In this document: positions 52,635 through 60,849 of the stretch, piece after piece | How the letters are laid out: every line of letters starts with the position of its first letter | Position numbering within the stretch: the first letter of the stretch is position 1 | NCBI RefSeq assembly: GCF_900156735.1 | Contig: NZ_FTOL01000005.1 | Coordinates: forward strand, 230,581 to 294,580 | Length of the DNA stretch: 64,000 bases | Reading direction: 5' to 3' | DNA from: Chryseobacterium ureilyticum | Lineage (GTDB): Bacteria; Bacteroidota; Bacteroidia; Flavobacteriales; Weeksellaceae | The notes under the pieces: model-generated | What the model was told of the DNA's origin: nothing | The model's input: the letters and a program-made list of their open reading frames with translations, nothing else | Databases searched by the model: none | Translations under genes and position numbers: made by a program

Positions 52635-54365
52635 ATGAAACTCTATCAAACTCTTGAAAAACAGATTAAGAAAGAACCTAATTATGTTTCTGATAACGGA
52701 GAAATCAAAAAATGGGTAGTACTGAATAAAGCCCAAAACTTTGATGAAGAGCTGATCGGATTGCTGTTAGAAGACTCGGATTTGAAAGACAAATTTTTTG
52801 TAAAAGTAAAAGATATCTGGGTATTTAAACAAAATCTTTTCATCCAGTTTCTTGAACAGAAGAATTATTTGAATGACAGCTATACTCAATTCAAAAACAA
52901 AGTAGGATTAACGATTGATGGTAAGCATTTAAAACAACGCAATGAAGTATCCTTGGTCTGGCCATTCAAAGATTGTGTGTTGGAAGGAGGGCAAAGCCGT
53001 GAGGAAGATAAAAGAGAAGAGATTTTCTTTAATGAAATACTGGCACAGGATGAAATTACAGAACTGCTGGATCCAAAAGTACTAACCAATGCCAAACGTT
53101 TTGATGAAAGTGGTGAAAAGGCACTCTGTCATTCAGACCACAGGGAAGAATCTCTTTTCAACAGAAATGAAAACGGAACGATTACTGATAACCTGATTAT
53201 CAAAGGAAACAACCTTTTAGCATTGCATTCTTTGAAAAAAGAATTTGCAGGAAAAGTGAAGCTTATTTATATAGATCCGCCTTATAATACAGGAAGTGAT
53301 TCTTTTAATTATAATGATAGGTTTAATCATTCTTCTTGGTTAACTTTTATGAAGAATAGATTGGATATTGCAAAAAGTTTACTTACAGATGATGGAAGTA
53401 TATTAGTTCAGGCAGACTGGAATGAAATACATTATTTAAAAGTTTTATTAGACTCTGTGTTTAATAGAGAGAACTTTAGAAATGAAATAATTTGGGCATA
53501 CCATGGGCCAGGCTCTCCTAAAATGAAACAGTATAATAGAAAACATGATAATATTTTATGGTATTCAAAATCTACTTCTGACTGGATTTTTAATGGAGAC
53601 GAGGTTCGAATGTCGTCCGAAGTTCATGTTGGTGGTTTTAATAATGAAATGAATGCAAATGTAAGCAGTGAATATACAGATAGAGGAAAAATTCCTGAAG
53701 ATTGGTGGGAAATGGGGAGAGATAAAGAGGAATTTGTAGAGGAAATGTCTAATCTTTATGATGAATATGAAAAAATTAAAAATAAAAATTGGTGGAAGAT
53801 GGCTGTTGCAGCAAGAATTAGAGTTGATGGTAAAAAACGTTCGGGTTATTTAACTGAAAAGCCTTACAAACTTATAGAAAGATTTATTAAAGCTCACACA
53901 AATAAAAACGATATTATACTAGACTTTTTTGCAGGTAGTGGAACGACAGGTTTTGTATCAAATTATTTGGAACGACAATTTATTCTGATTGAGCAACTCG
54001 AAAATACACATAAGATTATCAAAGACAGATTTGAGGGAATGAATTATACTTACCTCGAACTCAAAAAATACAACCAAACCTTCATCGAAAAAATAGAAGA
54101 AGCAAAGAATGAAGAAACGCTTCTTCAGATTTGGGAAGAGATGAAAGCGAAATCTTTTCTTAACTATAATGTAGATATTCAAAAGCAGGAGAAATATATT
54201 GAAGATTTTAAAAAGTTAAGCCTACAGGAACAAAAGCAACACCTTTGCGAACTGCTCGATAAAAATCAGCTCTATGTCAATCTTTCTTCTCTTAATGATG
54301 GAAACTTTGAGTGTACTCCGGAAGAGCAAAAAGTAACGAAAGCATTTTATCAACTTAAAAAGTAA
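52635..54365 (+). CDS. mod: Type III restriction-modification DNA methyltransferase (Mod)
   Basis: Beta-class adenine methyltransferase of 576 residues, the recognition and modification subunit. The motif order is IV before I, as in the beta class: D214-P-P-Y217 (YIDPPYNTGSD), a target-recognition stretch (about 250-420), then D430-F-F-A-G-S-G-T-T with the SAM site. An N-terminal domain (1-180) is typical for Mod. Residues 163-176 (KALCHSDHREESLF) are encoded by a piece that looks like an intergenic repeat. The res gene starts 4 bases after its stop, so the pair is an operon. The target sequence cannot be deduced. Frame is intact, with no long homopolymer tract suggesting phase variation seen. 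Confidence 0.93.
   Translation: MKLYQTLEKQIKKEPNYVSDNGEIKKWVVLNKAQNFDEELIGLLLEDSDLKDKFFVKVKDIWVFKQNLFIQFLEQKNYLNDSYTQFKNKVGLTIDGKHLKQRNEVSLVWPFKDCVLEGGQSREEDKREEIFFNEILAQDEITELLDPKVLTNAKRFDESGEKALCHSDHREESLFNRNENGTITDNLIIKGNNLLALHSLKKEFAGKVKLIYIDPPYNTGSDSFNYNDRFNHSSWLTFMKNRLDIAKSLLTDDGSILVQADWNEIHYLKVLLDSVFNRENFRNEIIWAYHGPGSPKMKQYNRKHDNILWYSKSTSDWIFNGDEVRMSSEVHVGGFNNEMNANVSSEYTDRGKIPEDWWEMGRDKEEFVEEMSNLYDEYEKIKNKNWWKMAVAARIRVDGKKRSGYLTEKPYKLIERFIKAHTNKNDIILDFFAGSGTTGFVSNYLERQFILIEQLENTHKIIKDRFEGMNYTYLELKKYNQTFIEKIEEAKNEETLLQIWEEMKAKSFLNYNVDIQKQEKYIEDFKKLSLQEQKQHLCELLDKNQLYVNLSSLNDGNFECTPEEQKVTKAFYQLKK
53126..53160 (+). repeat. Repeat-like segment inside the mod reading frame
   Basis: TGTCATTCAGACCACAGGGA followed by AGAATCTCTTTTCA. 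It shares TGTCATTC.GA, GAAGAATCT and a following TTTT with the intergenic repeat at 52301-52345, about 800 bases upstream. It is in frame and encodes part of the loop between the N-terminal domain and the catalytic core. Confidence 0.5.
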
Positions 54366-54369
54366 TCAG

Positions 54370-56922
54370 ATGGCATTTTTACATGAAATATTCAATAATC
54401 CGTTTGCTCGTAAAGCTTTGGCGGAAGTTGCTTTGCCTAATGGAATCAATGATAATCTGAAGTTCAGTATCCGTTCTTATCAGGAAGAAGCATTCAGAAG
54501 ATATTTATATACTGAAAGAGAAGATTTTGACTGCAAACCCAGAAAACCTTTACATCTTCTTTATAATATGGCAACAGGAAGTGGAAAGACAATGGTTATG
54601 GGTGGTTTGATGCTTCATCTTTATCAGAAAGGATATCGTAATTTTTTGTTTTTTGTGAATAGTAATAATATTATTCAGAAAACGAAAGATAACTTTCTCA
54701 ATCCGCAGACTTCTAAATATTTATTCCGGGATAAAATAATCATTGATGGTAAAGAAGTTTTTTTAAAACAGGTTGATAACTTTGATGAATCCGATCACGA
54801 AAATATCAATATCAAATTTACTACGATTCAGCAGCTTCACATTGATTTAAACAATACCAAAGAAAACAGTGTTACCTATGAGGATTTTCAGGATAAAAAG
54901 ATCGTCTTGATTGCCGATGAAGCTCATCACCTGAATAGTGGTACCAAAAGTGGGAACCTGTTCGGAAGCTGGGAGGATACTGTTTTGCAGATCCTACATC
55001 AGAATTTGGAGAATATCCTTTTGGAATTCACAGCCACGTTGGATTATGAAAGCCGGGAAATAACAGAGAAATACAAAGATAAAGTCATTTATAAATATGA
55101 TCTGGCACAGTTCAGGACGGATAAATTTTCTAAAGAAATTAATCTTGTCCGTTCCCTGTATGACGAGCAGGAAAGGATTGTTCAGGCTTTGATTTTGAAT
55201 TTGTACAGACAGGAATTGGCGACAACCCATCATATTAATCTGAAACCTGTTATTCTATTCAAAGCCAAGAAAACCATTAAAGAATCTGAGCAGAATAAAG
55301 AAAATTTTCACAAATTAATTGATGATTTTTCTGAAGAGATAATAGAGAAGATCAGGAAAACCTCAACTGTTCCTGTTGTTCAAAAGGCTTTCAATTTTTT
55401 TGAAGCTAGAAAAATCTCAAAAAGCGATATTGTAAAACGGATACGTACTCATTTCAGAGAAGAAAATTGCCTGAGCGCCAATAATGATTCAGAAGCAGAG
55501 AAAAACCAGATTTTACTCAATACACTGGAAGAAGAAAACAACCCAATCCGTGCTGTATTTGCGGTGCAGAAACTTAATGAAGGCTGGGATGTTCTCAATT
55601 TATTTGATATTGTAAGATTGTATGAAGACCGTGACGGAAAGGATGGTAAACCAGGAAAAACAACTCTTTCTGAAGCTCAGTTAATTGGTCGTGGAGCAAG
55701 GTATTATCCATTTACAGTGCGGGAAGGAGAAGATAAGTTTGTACGAAAATATGATGATGATATTGCAAATGATCTGAAAATTTTAGAAGAACTATATTAT
55801 CATACGAAAGAAGACAGCCGATATATCTCAGAACTTAAAAAAGCATTGGTAGACTCCGGAATATATGAAGATGAAGCTAATCTTGAAACCAAACAACTTA
55901 AGTTAAAACCCATATTTAAAACCACAGAATTATATAAAAATGGAGTAGTGTTTTCCAATAAAAAAATCCCCAAAAGTTTTACGAAAATAAAGTCTTTTGA
56001 AGATCTTGGAATGAGTAGACCCAATTTCAGGCATCAGCTTTCTTCTGGAAGCGGAAAAACATCCAATGTGTTTTTTGAATTAGAGAAATCTGTGCTTTTT
56101 GATGAAAACATAAAATCTGAAGGCGTCAGAATTCAGGATATTCAGAAACATGTAATAAGATATGCCTTAAGCAGAAATCCATTTTATTATTTTGATAATC
56201 TTTCCCGCTATTTCCCTAATATAACATCCATCTGGGATTTTATAGATGATGAGAAGTATTTGGGCGGAATGGAAATCATATTCTATGGAACGCAAAGCCG
56301 TCTTCAGGAAATTTCACATTTTGATTACCTTCAGGCACTGAATGGATTATTGCAAACTATAGAAGCGGATATTAAACATAATGCTCCTGATTATGAAGGT
56401 TCATCGTTTCAGGCGCAACCTATTCATAAGGTTTTCAGAGATAAAGAAATACGGGTCACAAAAGGCAGTATAAAAGCAGATGGTCAGGAGAATGTAGTTG
56501 CTGAAGGATCCTGGTATGCTTATAATGCCAATTATGGAACCAGTGAAGAAAAAAGATTTGTAGAGTTGTTTTCCAGGCGTTTTAAAGGATTGAACCAAAA
56601 ATTTCAGGATATTCATCTGATCCGTAATGAAAGAGAAGTTAAGATCTTTGATAAATTAGGACGTGCTTTTGAACCGGATTTTATTTTGTTTTGCAGTCAG
56701 AGAAAAGACAAACAGTTGAGCTACCAGGTTTTTATAGAGCCAAAAGGAACTCATTTACTTGACTACGATAAATGGAAAGACGATTTTTTGAGAGAGATGG
56801 GTGGTGAAAAGAAAACCATTACCATTCATACAGATGAATATTTAATTACTGCTGTACCGTTTTATAACCATGAAAATGAAAGAGAATTTGAAAGAGCTTT
56901 AGAAAAAACATTGATGAGCTAA
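54370..56922 (+). CDS. res: Type III restriction endonuclease subunit (Res)
   Basis: ATP-dependent restriction subunit of 850 residues that cleaves DNA with Mod. Walker A is A68-T-G-S-G-K-T74 (YNMATGSGKTMVMG), the DEAH motif is D183-E-A-H186 (IADEAHHLN), and motif VI-like GRGARYYPF is present. The C-terminal PD-ExK nuclease has D770 (FEPDFILF) and E790-x-K792 (FIEPKGTH). Length is slightly below many Res proteins (about 900-1000), but all key motifs are there. No terminator follows; instead an AT-rich repeat and the rpsA promoter occupy the 256-base gap. Confidence 0.93.
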   Translation: MAFLHEIFNNPFARKALAEVALPNGINDNLKFSIRSYQEEAFRRYLYTEREDFDCKPRKPLHLLYNMATGSGKTMVMGGLMLHLYQKGYRNFLFFVNSNNIIQKTKDNFLNPQTSKYLFRDKIIIDGKEVFLKQVDNFDESDHENINIKFTTIQQLHIDLNNTKENSVTYEDFQDKKIVLIADEAHHLNSGTKSGNLFGSWEDTVLQILHQNLENILLEFTATLDYESREITEKYKDKVIYKYDLAQFRTDKFSKEINLVRSLYDEQERIVQALILNLYRQELATTHHINLKPVILFKAKKTIKESEQNKENFHKLIDDFSEEIIEKIRKTSTVPVVQKAFNFFEARKISKSDIVKRIRTHFREENCLSANNDSEAEKNQILLNTLEEENNPIRAVFAVQKLNEGWDVLNLFDIVRLYEDRDGKDGKPGKTTLSEAQLIGRGARYYPFTVREGEDKFVRKYDDDIANDLKILEELYYHTKEDSRYISELKKALVDSGIYEDEANLETKQLKLKPIFKTTELYKNGVVFSNKKIPKSFTKIKSFEDLGMSRPNFRHQLSSGSGKTSNVFFELEKSVLFDENIKSEGVRIQDIQKHVIRYALSRNPFYYFDNLSRYFPNITSIWDFIDDEKYLGGMEIIFYGTQSRLQEISHFDYLQALNGLLQTIEADIKHNAPDYEGSSFQAQPIHKVFRDKEIRVTKGSIKADGQENVVAEGSWYAYNANYGTSEEKRFVELFSRRFKGLNQKFQDIHLIRNEREVKIFDKLGRAFEPDFILFCSQRKDKQLSYQVFIEPKGTHLLDYDKWKDDFLREMGGEKKTITIHTDEYLITAVPFYNHENEREFERALEKTLMS

Positions 56923-56935
56923 CCTTCGGATCTTT

Positions 56936-56976
56936 CCTAATCTTTAAATTTTTAAATCCTTCAATATTTTAATAAA
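56936..56976. repeat. AT-rich intergenic repeat after res
   Basis: CTTTCCTAATCTTTAAATTT followed by TTAAATCCTTCAATATTTTAATAAAC shares word order with the right arm of the repeat at 38083-38121. It lies 14 bases after the res stop, marking the right side of the R-M block. Confidence 0.45.
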
Positions 56977-57025
56977 CTCCCTGGATGCCAGTTGTTTAAA
57001 GAAGAATTCTGAAACACAAAAGCTC

Positions 57026-57056
57026 TTGTTTATCTCAAATAAAATTTTTATCTTTG
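57026..57056 (+). promoter_or_regulatory. Bacteroidetes-type promoter of rpsA
   Basis: TTG at 57026-57028, 20-base spacer, TATCTTTG at 57049-57056. The ATG is at 57179, leaving a leader of about 115 bases, long enough for S1-type autoregulation as known in other bacteria. Confidence 0.75.
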
Positions 57057-57178
57057 CACCCACTTTTGTGGCGAAAAGGTTTGATGAGTAAAATACTTAT
57101 AATTAATTACTTCCGTATTTTTTAAATCCACATTTATTCAAACCGTTAAAAAAGAAGGAATACAAATTTTATTAGAAA

Positions 57179-58969
57179 ATGTCAAAAGAGACAAATTCAG
57201 CAGAGGTTATTTTAAACCAAAACGTAGCACCAGAACAATTTGATTGGGATTCTTTCGAATCAGGTCTTGATGCAGATGCGAGAAAAGAAAAAAGCGATTT
57301 AGAAGAAATCTATAACGGATCTCTTAACAGCCTAAACGATAATGACGTTTTAGTTGGTAGAGTAGTTAGATTAACTGACAAAGAAGCTATCGTAGACATC
57401 AACTTCAAATCTGAAGGTGTTATTTCTCTTAACGAATTCCGTTACAACCAAGGCCTAAAAGTAGGTGACGAGGTAGAAGTAATGGTTGACAAGAGAGAAG
57501 ACAAAACTGGTCAATTACAATTATCTCACAGAAAAGCTAGAACGCTTAAAGCTTGGGATAAAGTAAACGAACTTCACGAAACTGGAGAAATCGTTAACGG
57601 TTTTGTTAAATCTAGAACTAAAGGTGGTATGATCGTTGACGTTCACGGAATCGAAGCATTCTTACCAGGTTCTCAAATTGACGTTAAGCCAATTAAAGAT
57701 TACGATCAGTTCGTAGGAAAAACTATGGAGTTCAAAGTTGTGAAAATCAACCCTGAGTTCAAAAACGTAGTTGTATCTCACAAAGCATTGATCGAAGCAG
57801 ATATCGAAGGTCAGAAAAAAGAAATCATCGCTCAACTTGAAAAAGGTCAGGTTCTTGAAGGAACTGTTAAGAACATTACTTCTTACGGTGTATTCATTGA
57901 CTTAGGAGGTGTTGATGGATTGATCCACATTACAGACCTTTCTTGGTCTAGAGTGAACCACCCATCTGAAATCCTAGAGGACGGACAAACTGTAAAAGTT
58001 GTAATCCTTGATTTCGATGATGAGAAAACAAGAATCCAATTAGGTATGAAGCAATTAGAAGCTCATCCTTGGGATGCTCTTTCTGCTGACATGAAAGTTG
58101 GTGACAAAGTAAAAGGAAAAGTAGTAGTTCTTGCTGACTATGGTGCATTCGTAGAAATCGCTCCAGGTGTTGAAGGATTAATCCACGTTTCTGAAATGTC
58201 TTGGTCTACTCACTTAAGATCTGCTGGAGATTTCGTAAAAGTAGGTGATGAAGTAGAAGCTGAAGTATTAACTTTAGATAGAGAAGAAAGAAAAATTTCT
58301 CTTGGTATCAAGCAATTATCTAAAGATCCATGGGAAAACATCGAAGCTAAGTATCCAGTAGGATCTCAGCATGTAGGAACTGTAAGAAACTTCACTAACT
58401 TTGGTGTATTCGTAGAGTTAGAAGAAGGTATCGACGGATTAATCTACATCTCTGATCTTTCTTGGACTAAGAAAATCAAGCACCCATCTGAGTTCTGTGC
58501 AGTAGGTGATAAATTAGACGTTGTAGTTCTTGAATTAGATATCCAAGCTAGAAGATTATCTCTAGGTCACAAGCAATTGACTGAAAACCCATGGGATAAA
58601 TTCGAAACTAAATATGCTGAAGGAACTATCCACGCTGGTAAAGCTGTAGAAGTTCACGATAAAGGAGCTTCTGTACAATTCGAAGATGCTGAGGTTGAAG
58701 CTTTCTGTCCTTCAAGATTATTAGAGAAAGAAGATGGATCTAAAATCAAGAAAGGTGAAGATGCTCAATTCAAAGTAATTGAATTCAACAAAGAATTCAA
58801 GAGAGTTGTAGTTTCTCACACAGGTATCTTCAGAGACGAAGAAAAGAAAAACGTTAAAGAATCTTCTTCTAGAAACGTATCTTCTTCTTCAAACAACGAA
58901 GAAAGATCTACTCTTGGAGACATCGATGCATTAGCAGAGTTAAAAAGAAAAATGGAAGAAGGTAAATAA
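57179..58969 (+). CDS. rpsA: 30S ribosomal protein S1
   Basis: RNA-binding ribosomal protein of 596 residues with six S1 domains beginning near 56, 140, 228, 312, 400 and 485. Domains 3-5 have the full signature (for example GVFIDLGGVDGLIHITDLSW and GAFVEIAPGVEGLIHVSEMS); the first, second and last are more divergent, as usual. The C-terminal tail is Ser/Glu/Asn-rich. Codon use is strongly biased (AAA, GTT, GAA and preferred codons), matching high expression. A promoter and a strong terminator make it a single-gene unit. In Bacteroidetes, which lack Shine-Dalgarno use, S1 is expected to be important for initiation. Confidence 0.97.
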   Translation: MSKETNSAEVILNQNVAPEQFDWDSFESGLDADARKEKSDLEEIYNGSLNSLNDNDVLVGRVVRLTDKEAIVDINFKSEGVISLNEFRYNQGLKVGDEVEVMVDKREDKTGQLQLSHRKARTLKAWDKVNELHETGEIVNGFVKSRTKGGMIVDVHGIEAFLPGSQIDVKPIKDYDQFVGKTMEFKVVKINPEFKNVVVSHKALIEADIEGQKKEIIAQLEKGQVLEGTVKNITSYGVFIDLGGVDGLIHITDLSWSRVNHPSEILEDGQTVKVVILDFDDEKTRIQLGMKQLEAHPWDALSADMKVGDKVKGKVVVLADYGAFVEIAPGVEGLIHVSEMSWSTHLRSAGDFVKVGDEVEAEVLTLDREERKISLGIKQLSKDPWENIEAKYPVGSQHVGTVRNFTNFGVFVELEEGIDGLIYISDLSWTKKIKHPSEFCAVGDKLDVVVLELDIQARRLSLGHKQLTENPWDKFETKYAEGTIHAGKAVEVHDKGASVQFEDAEVEAFCPSRLLEKEDGSKIKKGEDAQFKVIEFNKEFKRVVVSHTGIFRDEEKKNVKESSSRNVSSSSNNEERSTLGDIDALAELKRKMEEGK

Positions 58970-58993
58970 TCCTTAAACCATTTGTAAATATTG

Positions 58994-59019
58994 AGCCGCT
59001 CATTTGAGCGGCTTTTTTT
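58994..59019 (+). terminator. Rho-independent terminator of rpsA
   Basis: AGCCGCTC and GAGCGGCT form a perfect GC-rich stem around ATTT, then seven T. Confidence 0.95.
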
Positions 59020-59176
59020 GTTTTTGAAATGTGATGCCTTATGTTTTTATTCAGTATATACTATTGTATTAGTTTTATTTATTGATAATTTTTAATAATA
59101 TTTTGATTTTAATTAAAATATTTCACTACATAAAGAAATTATGTTATTTTTGGAAAGCTAAAACAAAATTTTAACT

Positions 59177-60598
59177 ATGAAAAAAACATTTTTATTTTTC
59201 TTTATGGCACTTATGATGTCATGGAACGGTCTTAAAGCACAGGCTGATTACATTATCATGCTGGATAATGGAAGTTCTGTTACTAATGCTGAGTATGCTA
59301 ACATGAAACGGGGAGCCATTAAGTTGATGGAACAGTTATTAGCATGTAATACCAGAAACAGAGTTGCTGTCGTGCAATATGGAACCGGAAAATATGGTGA
59401 TACCAATGGAACAGGAGAGCCTTTAATTTATATTGAGTCTGATTTTACCAATGATCATTTTACCGCTCAGAATTTTGAGAGACGCCTTGATTTTGGTGAT
59501 CTTTTTAATGAATCTCTTGCTTTGATTGCAGATGCCTTCAATGGAGCTGGAAGTGCTGGTATCATAAGCCCTCAAACGGCATTGAATAATGTGCAGCCTC
59601 TAAAATTTGTGGTGTTTACAGATGCAGAAAGAAATTCAGGTGGTCCTGACGGGTCTTATCTGGTGAATTATAATAATACAACGTATAGTGATCCAGCAGC
59701 TTTTGAAATGGCTGTGAAGTTTAAAACGATAGGAGCACAATTTACTATGATCCATGCTAATACAAATAGTTCGGCAGCAGGGGCAGCAGCGTCTATTGCA
59801 AGTGCAGGAGGTTTATATACAGGAGGATTGGAACCTAATGTTTCAGATCCTGATTATGGGGTGCTGCCAAGATTGTATTATAGCAGACCTAATGGGTTTA
59901 GCGTAGGGCAGCCGGAAATGGACTACTGGTCGGATCTTGCAAGTAATATATGCAATACCAATGGTATGGGGACGGTAAATTTCAGATATGAGCCGGGAGA
60001 ATGTATACAACAGCCGTCAGGTATCGGTGGTTATTATAATCTGCCGCCAGGGGCTACTTTGGTAAATTTTAAACTGGAATTAATAGGTCTGCAGAATGGA
60101 ACTGTATTTCCTGTGCCATTTAATCCTACTCTTGGAGTTGGGGCTCCAAACTTTTATAATTATTATTTGCAACCTTCTGATTTTGCAGCTGCTTTGAGTG
60201 GAGGAGCAATAGGAGAACAGAAATTTAGAGTTTCTATGATTTACCTTTATAATGGGAATTATGAGATTGCTTATGCCTGGAACAATTATCCGTTCTTTGA
60301 TTATGATATTACGATGAAATGTCCGCATTTGAGAGCTGTAAAGTTGCAAACAGAAGAGAAAATTTTCAAATTAACACCAAATCCTACTAACGGATTGTTT
60401 AAAGTAATTCTGAATAAAGAAATTAAATCCGGTACGTTAGAAATCAGAGATCTTACTGGGTATGTAGTTTACAATAAAATACTACGTGATGAAAAAGAAA
60501 TCGAAGTAGATTTAAGTTCACGAAAAGAAGGAATTTATATTGTTAATGTGACAACAGATAAAAACGAAGTATATTCTGAGAAGATCATTAAAAAATAA
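59177..60598 (+). CDS. Secreted vWA-domain protein with T9SS type A sorting domain
   Basis: Exported protein of 473 residues. Signal peptide (to about 21, NGLKAQ) is followed by a von Willebrand factor A domain (about 23-250): the MIDAS-like motif is D30-N-G-S-S34 (DxGxS in place of the usual DxSxS), with later VVFTDAE. A second beta-rich region (about 265-390) precedes the type A tail (KLTPNPTNGLFKVILN and YSEKIIKK). vWA domains bind metal and protein partners, so a role in adhesion or in a surface complex is plausible. TATTTTTG at 59145-59152 may be its -7 box. An M36 protease gene follows but is separated by a terminator. Confidence 0.85.
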   Translation: MKKTFLFFFMALMMSWNGLKAQADYIIMLDNGSSVTNAEYANMKRGAIKLMEQLLACNTRNRVAVVQYGTGKYGDTNGTGEPLIYIESDFTNDHFTAQNFERRLDFGDLFNESLALIADAFNGAGSAGIISPQTALNNVQPLKFVVFTDAERNSGGPDGSYLVNYNNTTYSDPAAFEMAVKFKTIGAQFTMIHANTNSSAAGAAASIASAGGLYTGGLEPNVSDPDYGVLPRLYYSRPNGFSVGQPEMDYWSDLASNICNTNGMGTVNFRYEPGECIQQPSGIGGYYNLPPGATLVNFKLELIGLQNGTVFPVPFNPTLGVGAPNFYNYYLQPSDFAAALSGGAIGEQKFRVSMIYLYNGNYEIAYAWNNYPFFDYDITMKCPHLRAVKLQTEEKIFKLTPNPTNGLFKVILNKEIKSGTLEIRDLTGYVVYNKILRDEKEIEVDLSSRKEGIYIVNVTTDKNEVYSEKIIKK

Positions 60599-60605
60599 AA
60601 AAACG

Positions 60606-60634
60606 AAAAACTGTCCATTTGGGCAGTTTTTTTA
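60606..60634 (+). terminator. Rho-independent terminator
   Basis: AAAAACTGTCC and GGGCAGTTTTT pair with one wobble around ATTT, with a long T tract, 7 bases after the vWA gene stop. Confidence 0.85.
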
Positions 60635-60849
60635 TAAATATTATTACGTAGAAAATTGATAATAAAAATCGTAATAATTATTGCTAAACGTAGTGTTTTA
60701 AGCGTAAAACTAGGCTTTGTTTCTGTTTTTTGAAAAATATTTAATAGCTTTTTTGTTTTTAATTTTCATTTTTGTTTTATTATTGTTAAATTTTATTCTT
60801 TAAAAATTAATTTTACATGTGAATTATTTGTAGATTAGCGACTTTAATA

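Noticed and set aside
52635..54365. Phase-variable mod gene
   Set aside because: No long homopolymer or simple tandem repeat that would shift the frame was seen in the 5' part of the gene.
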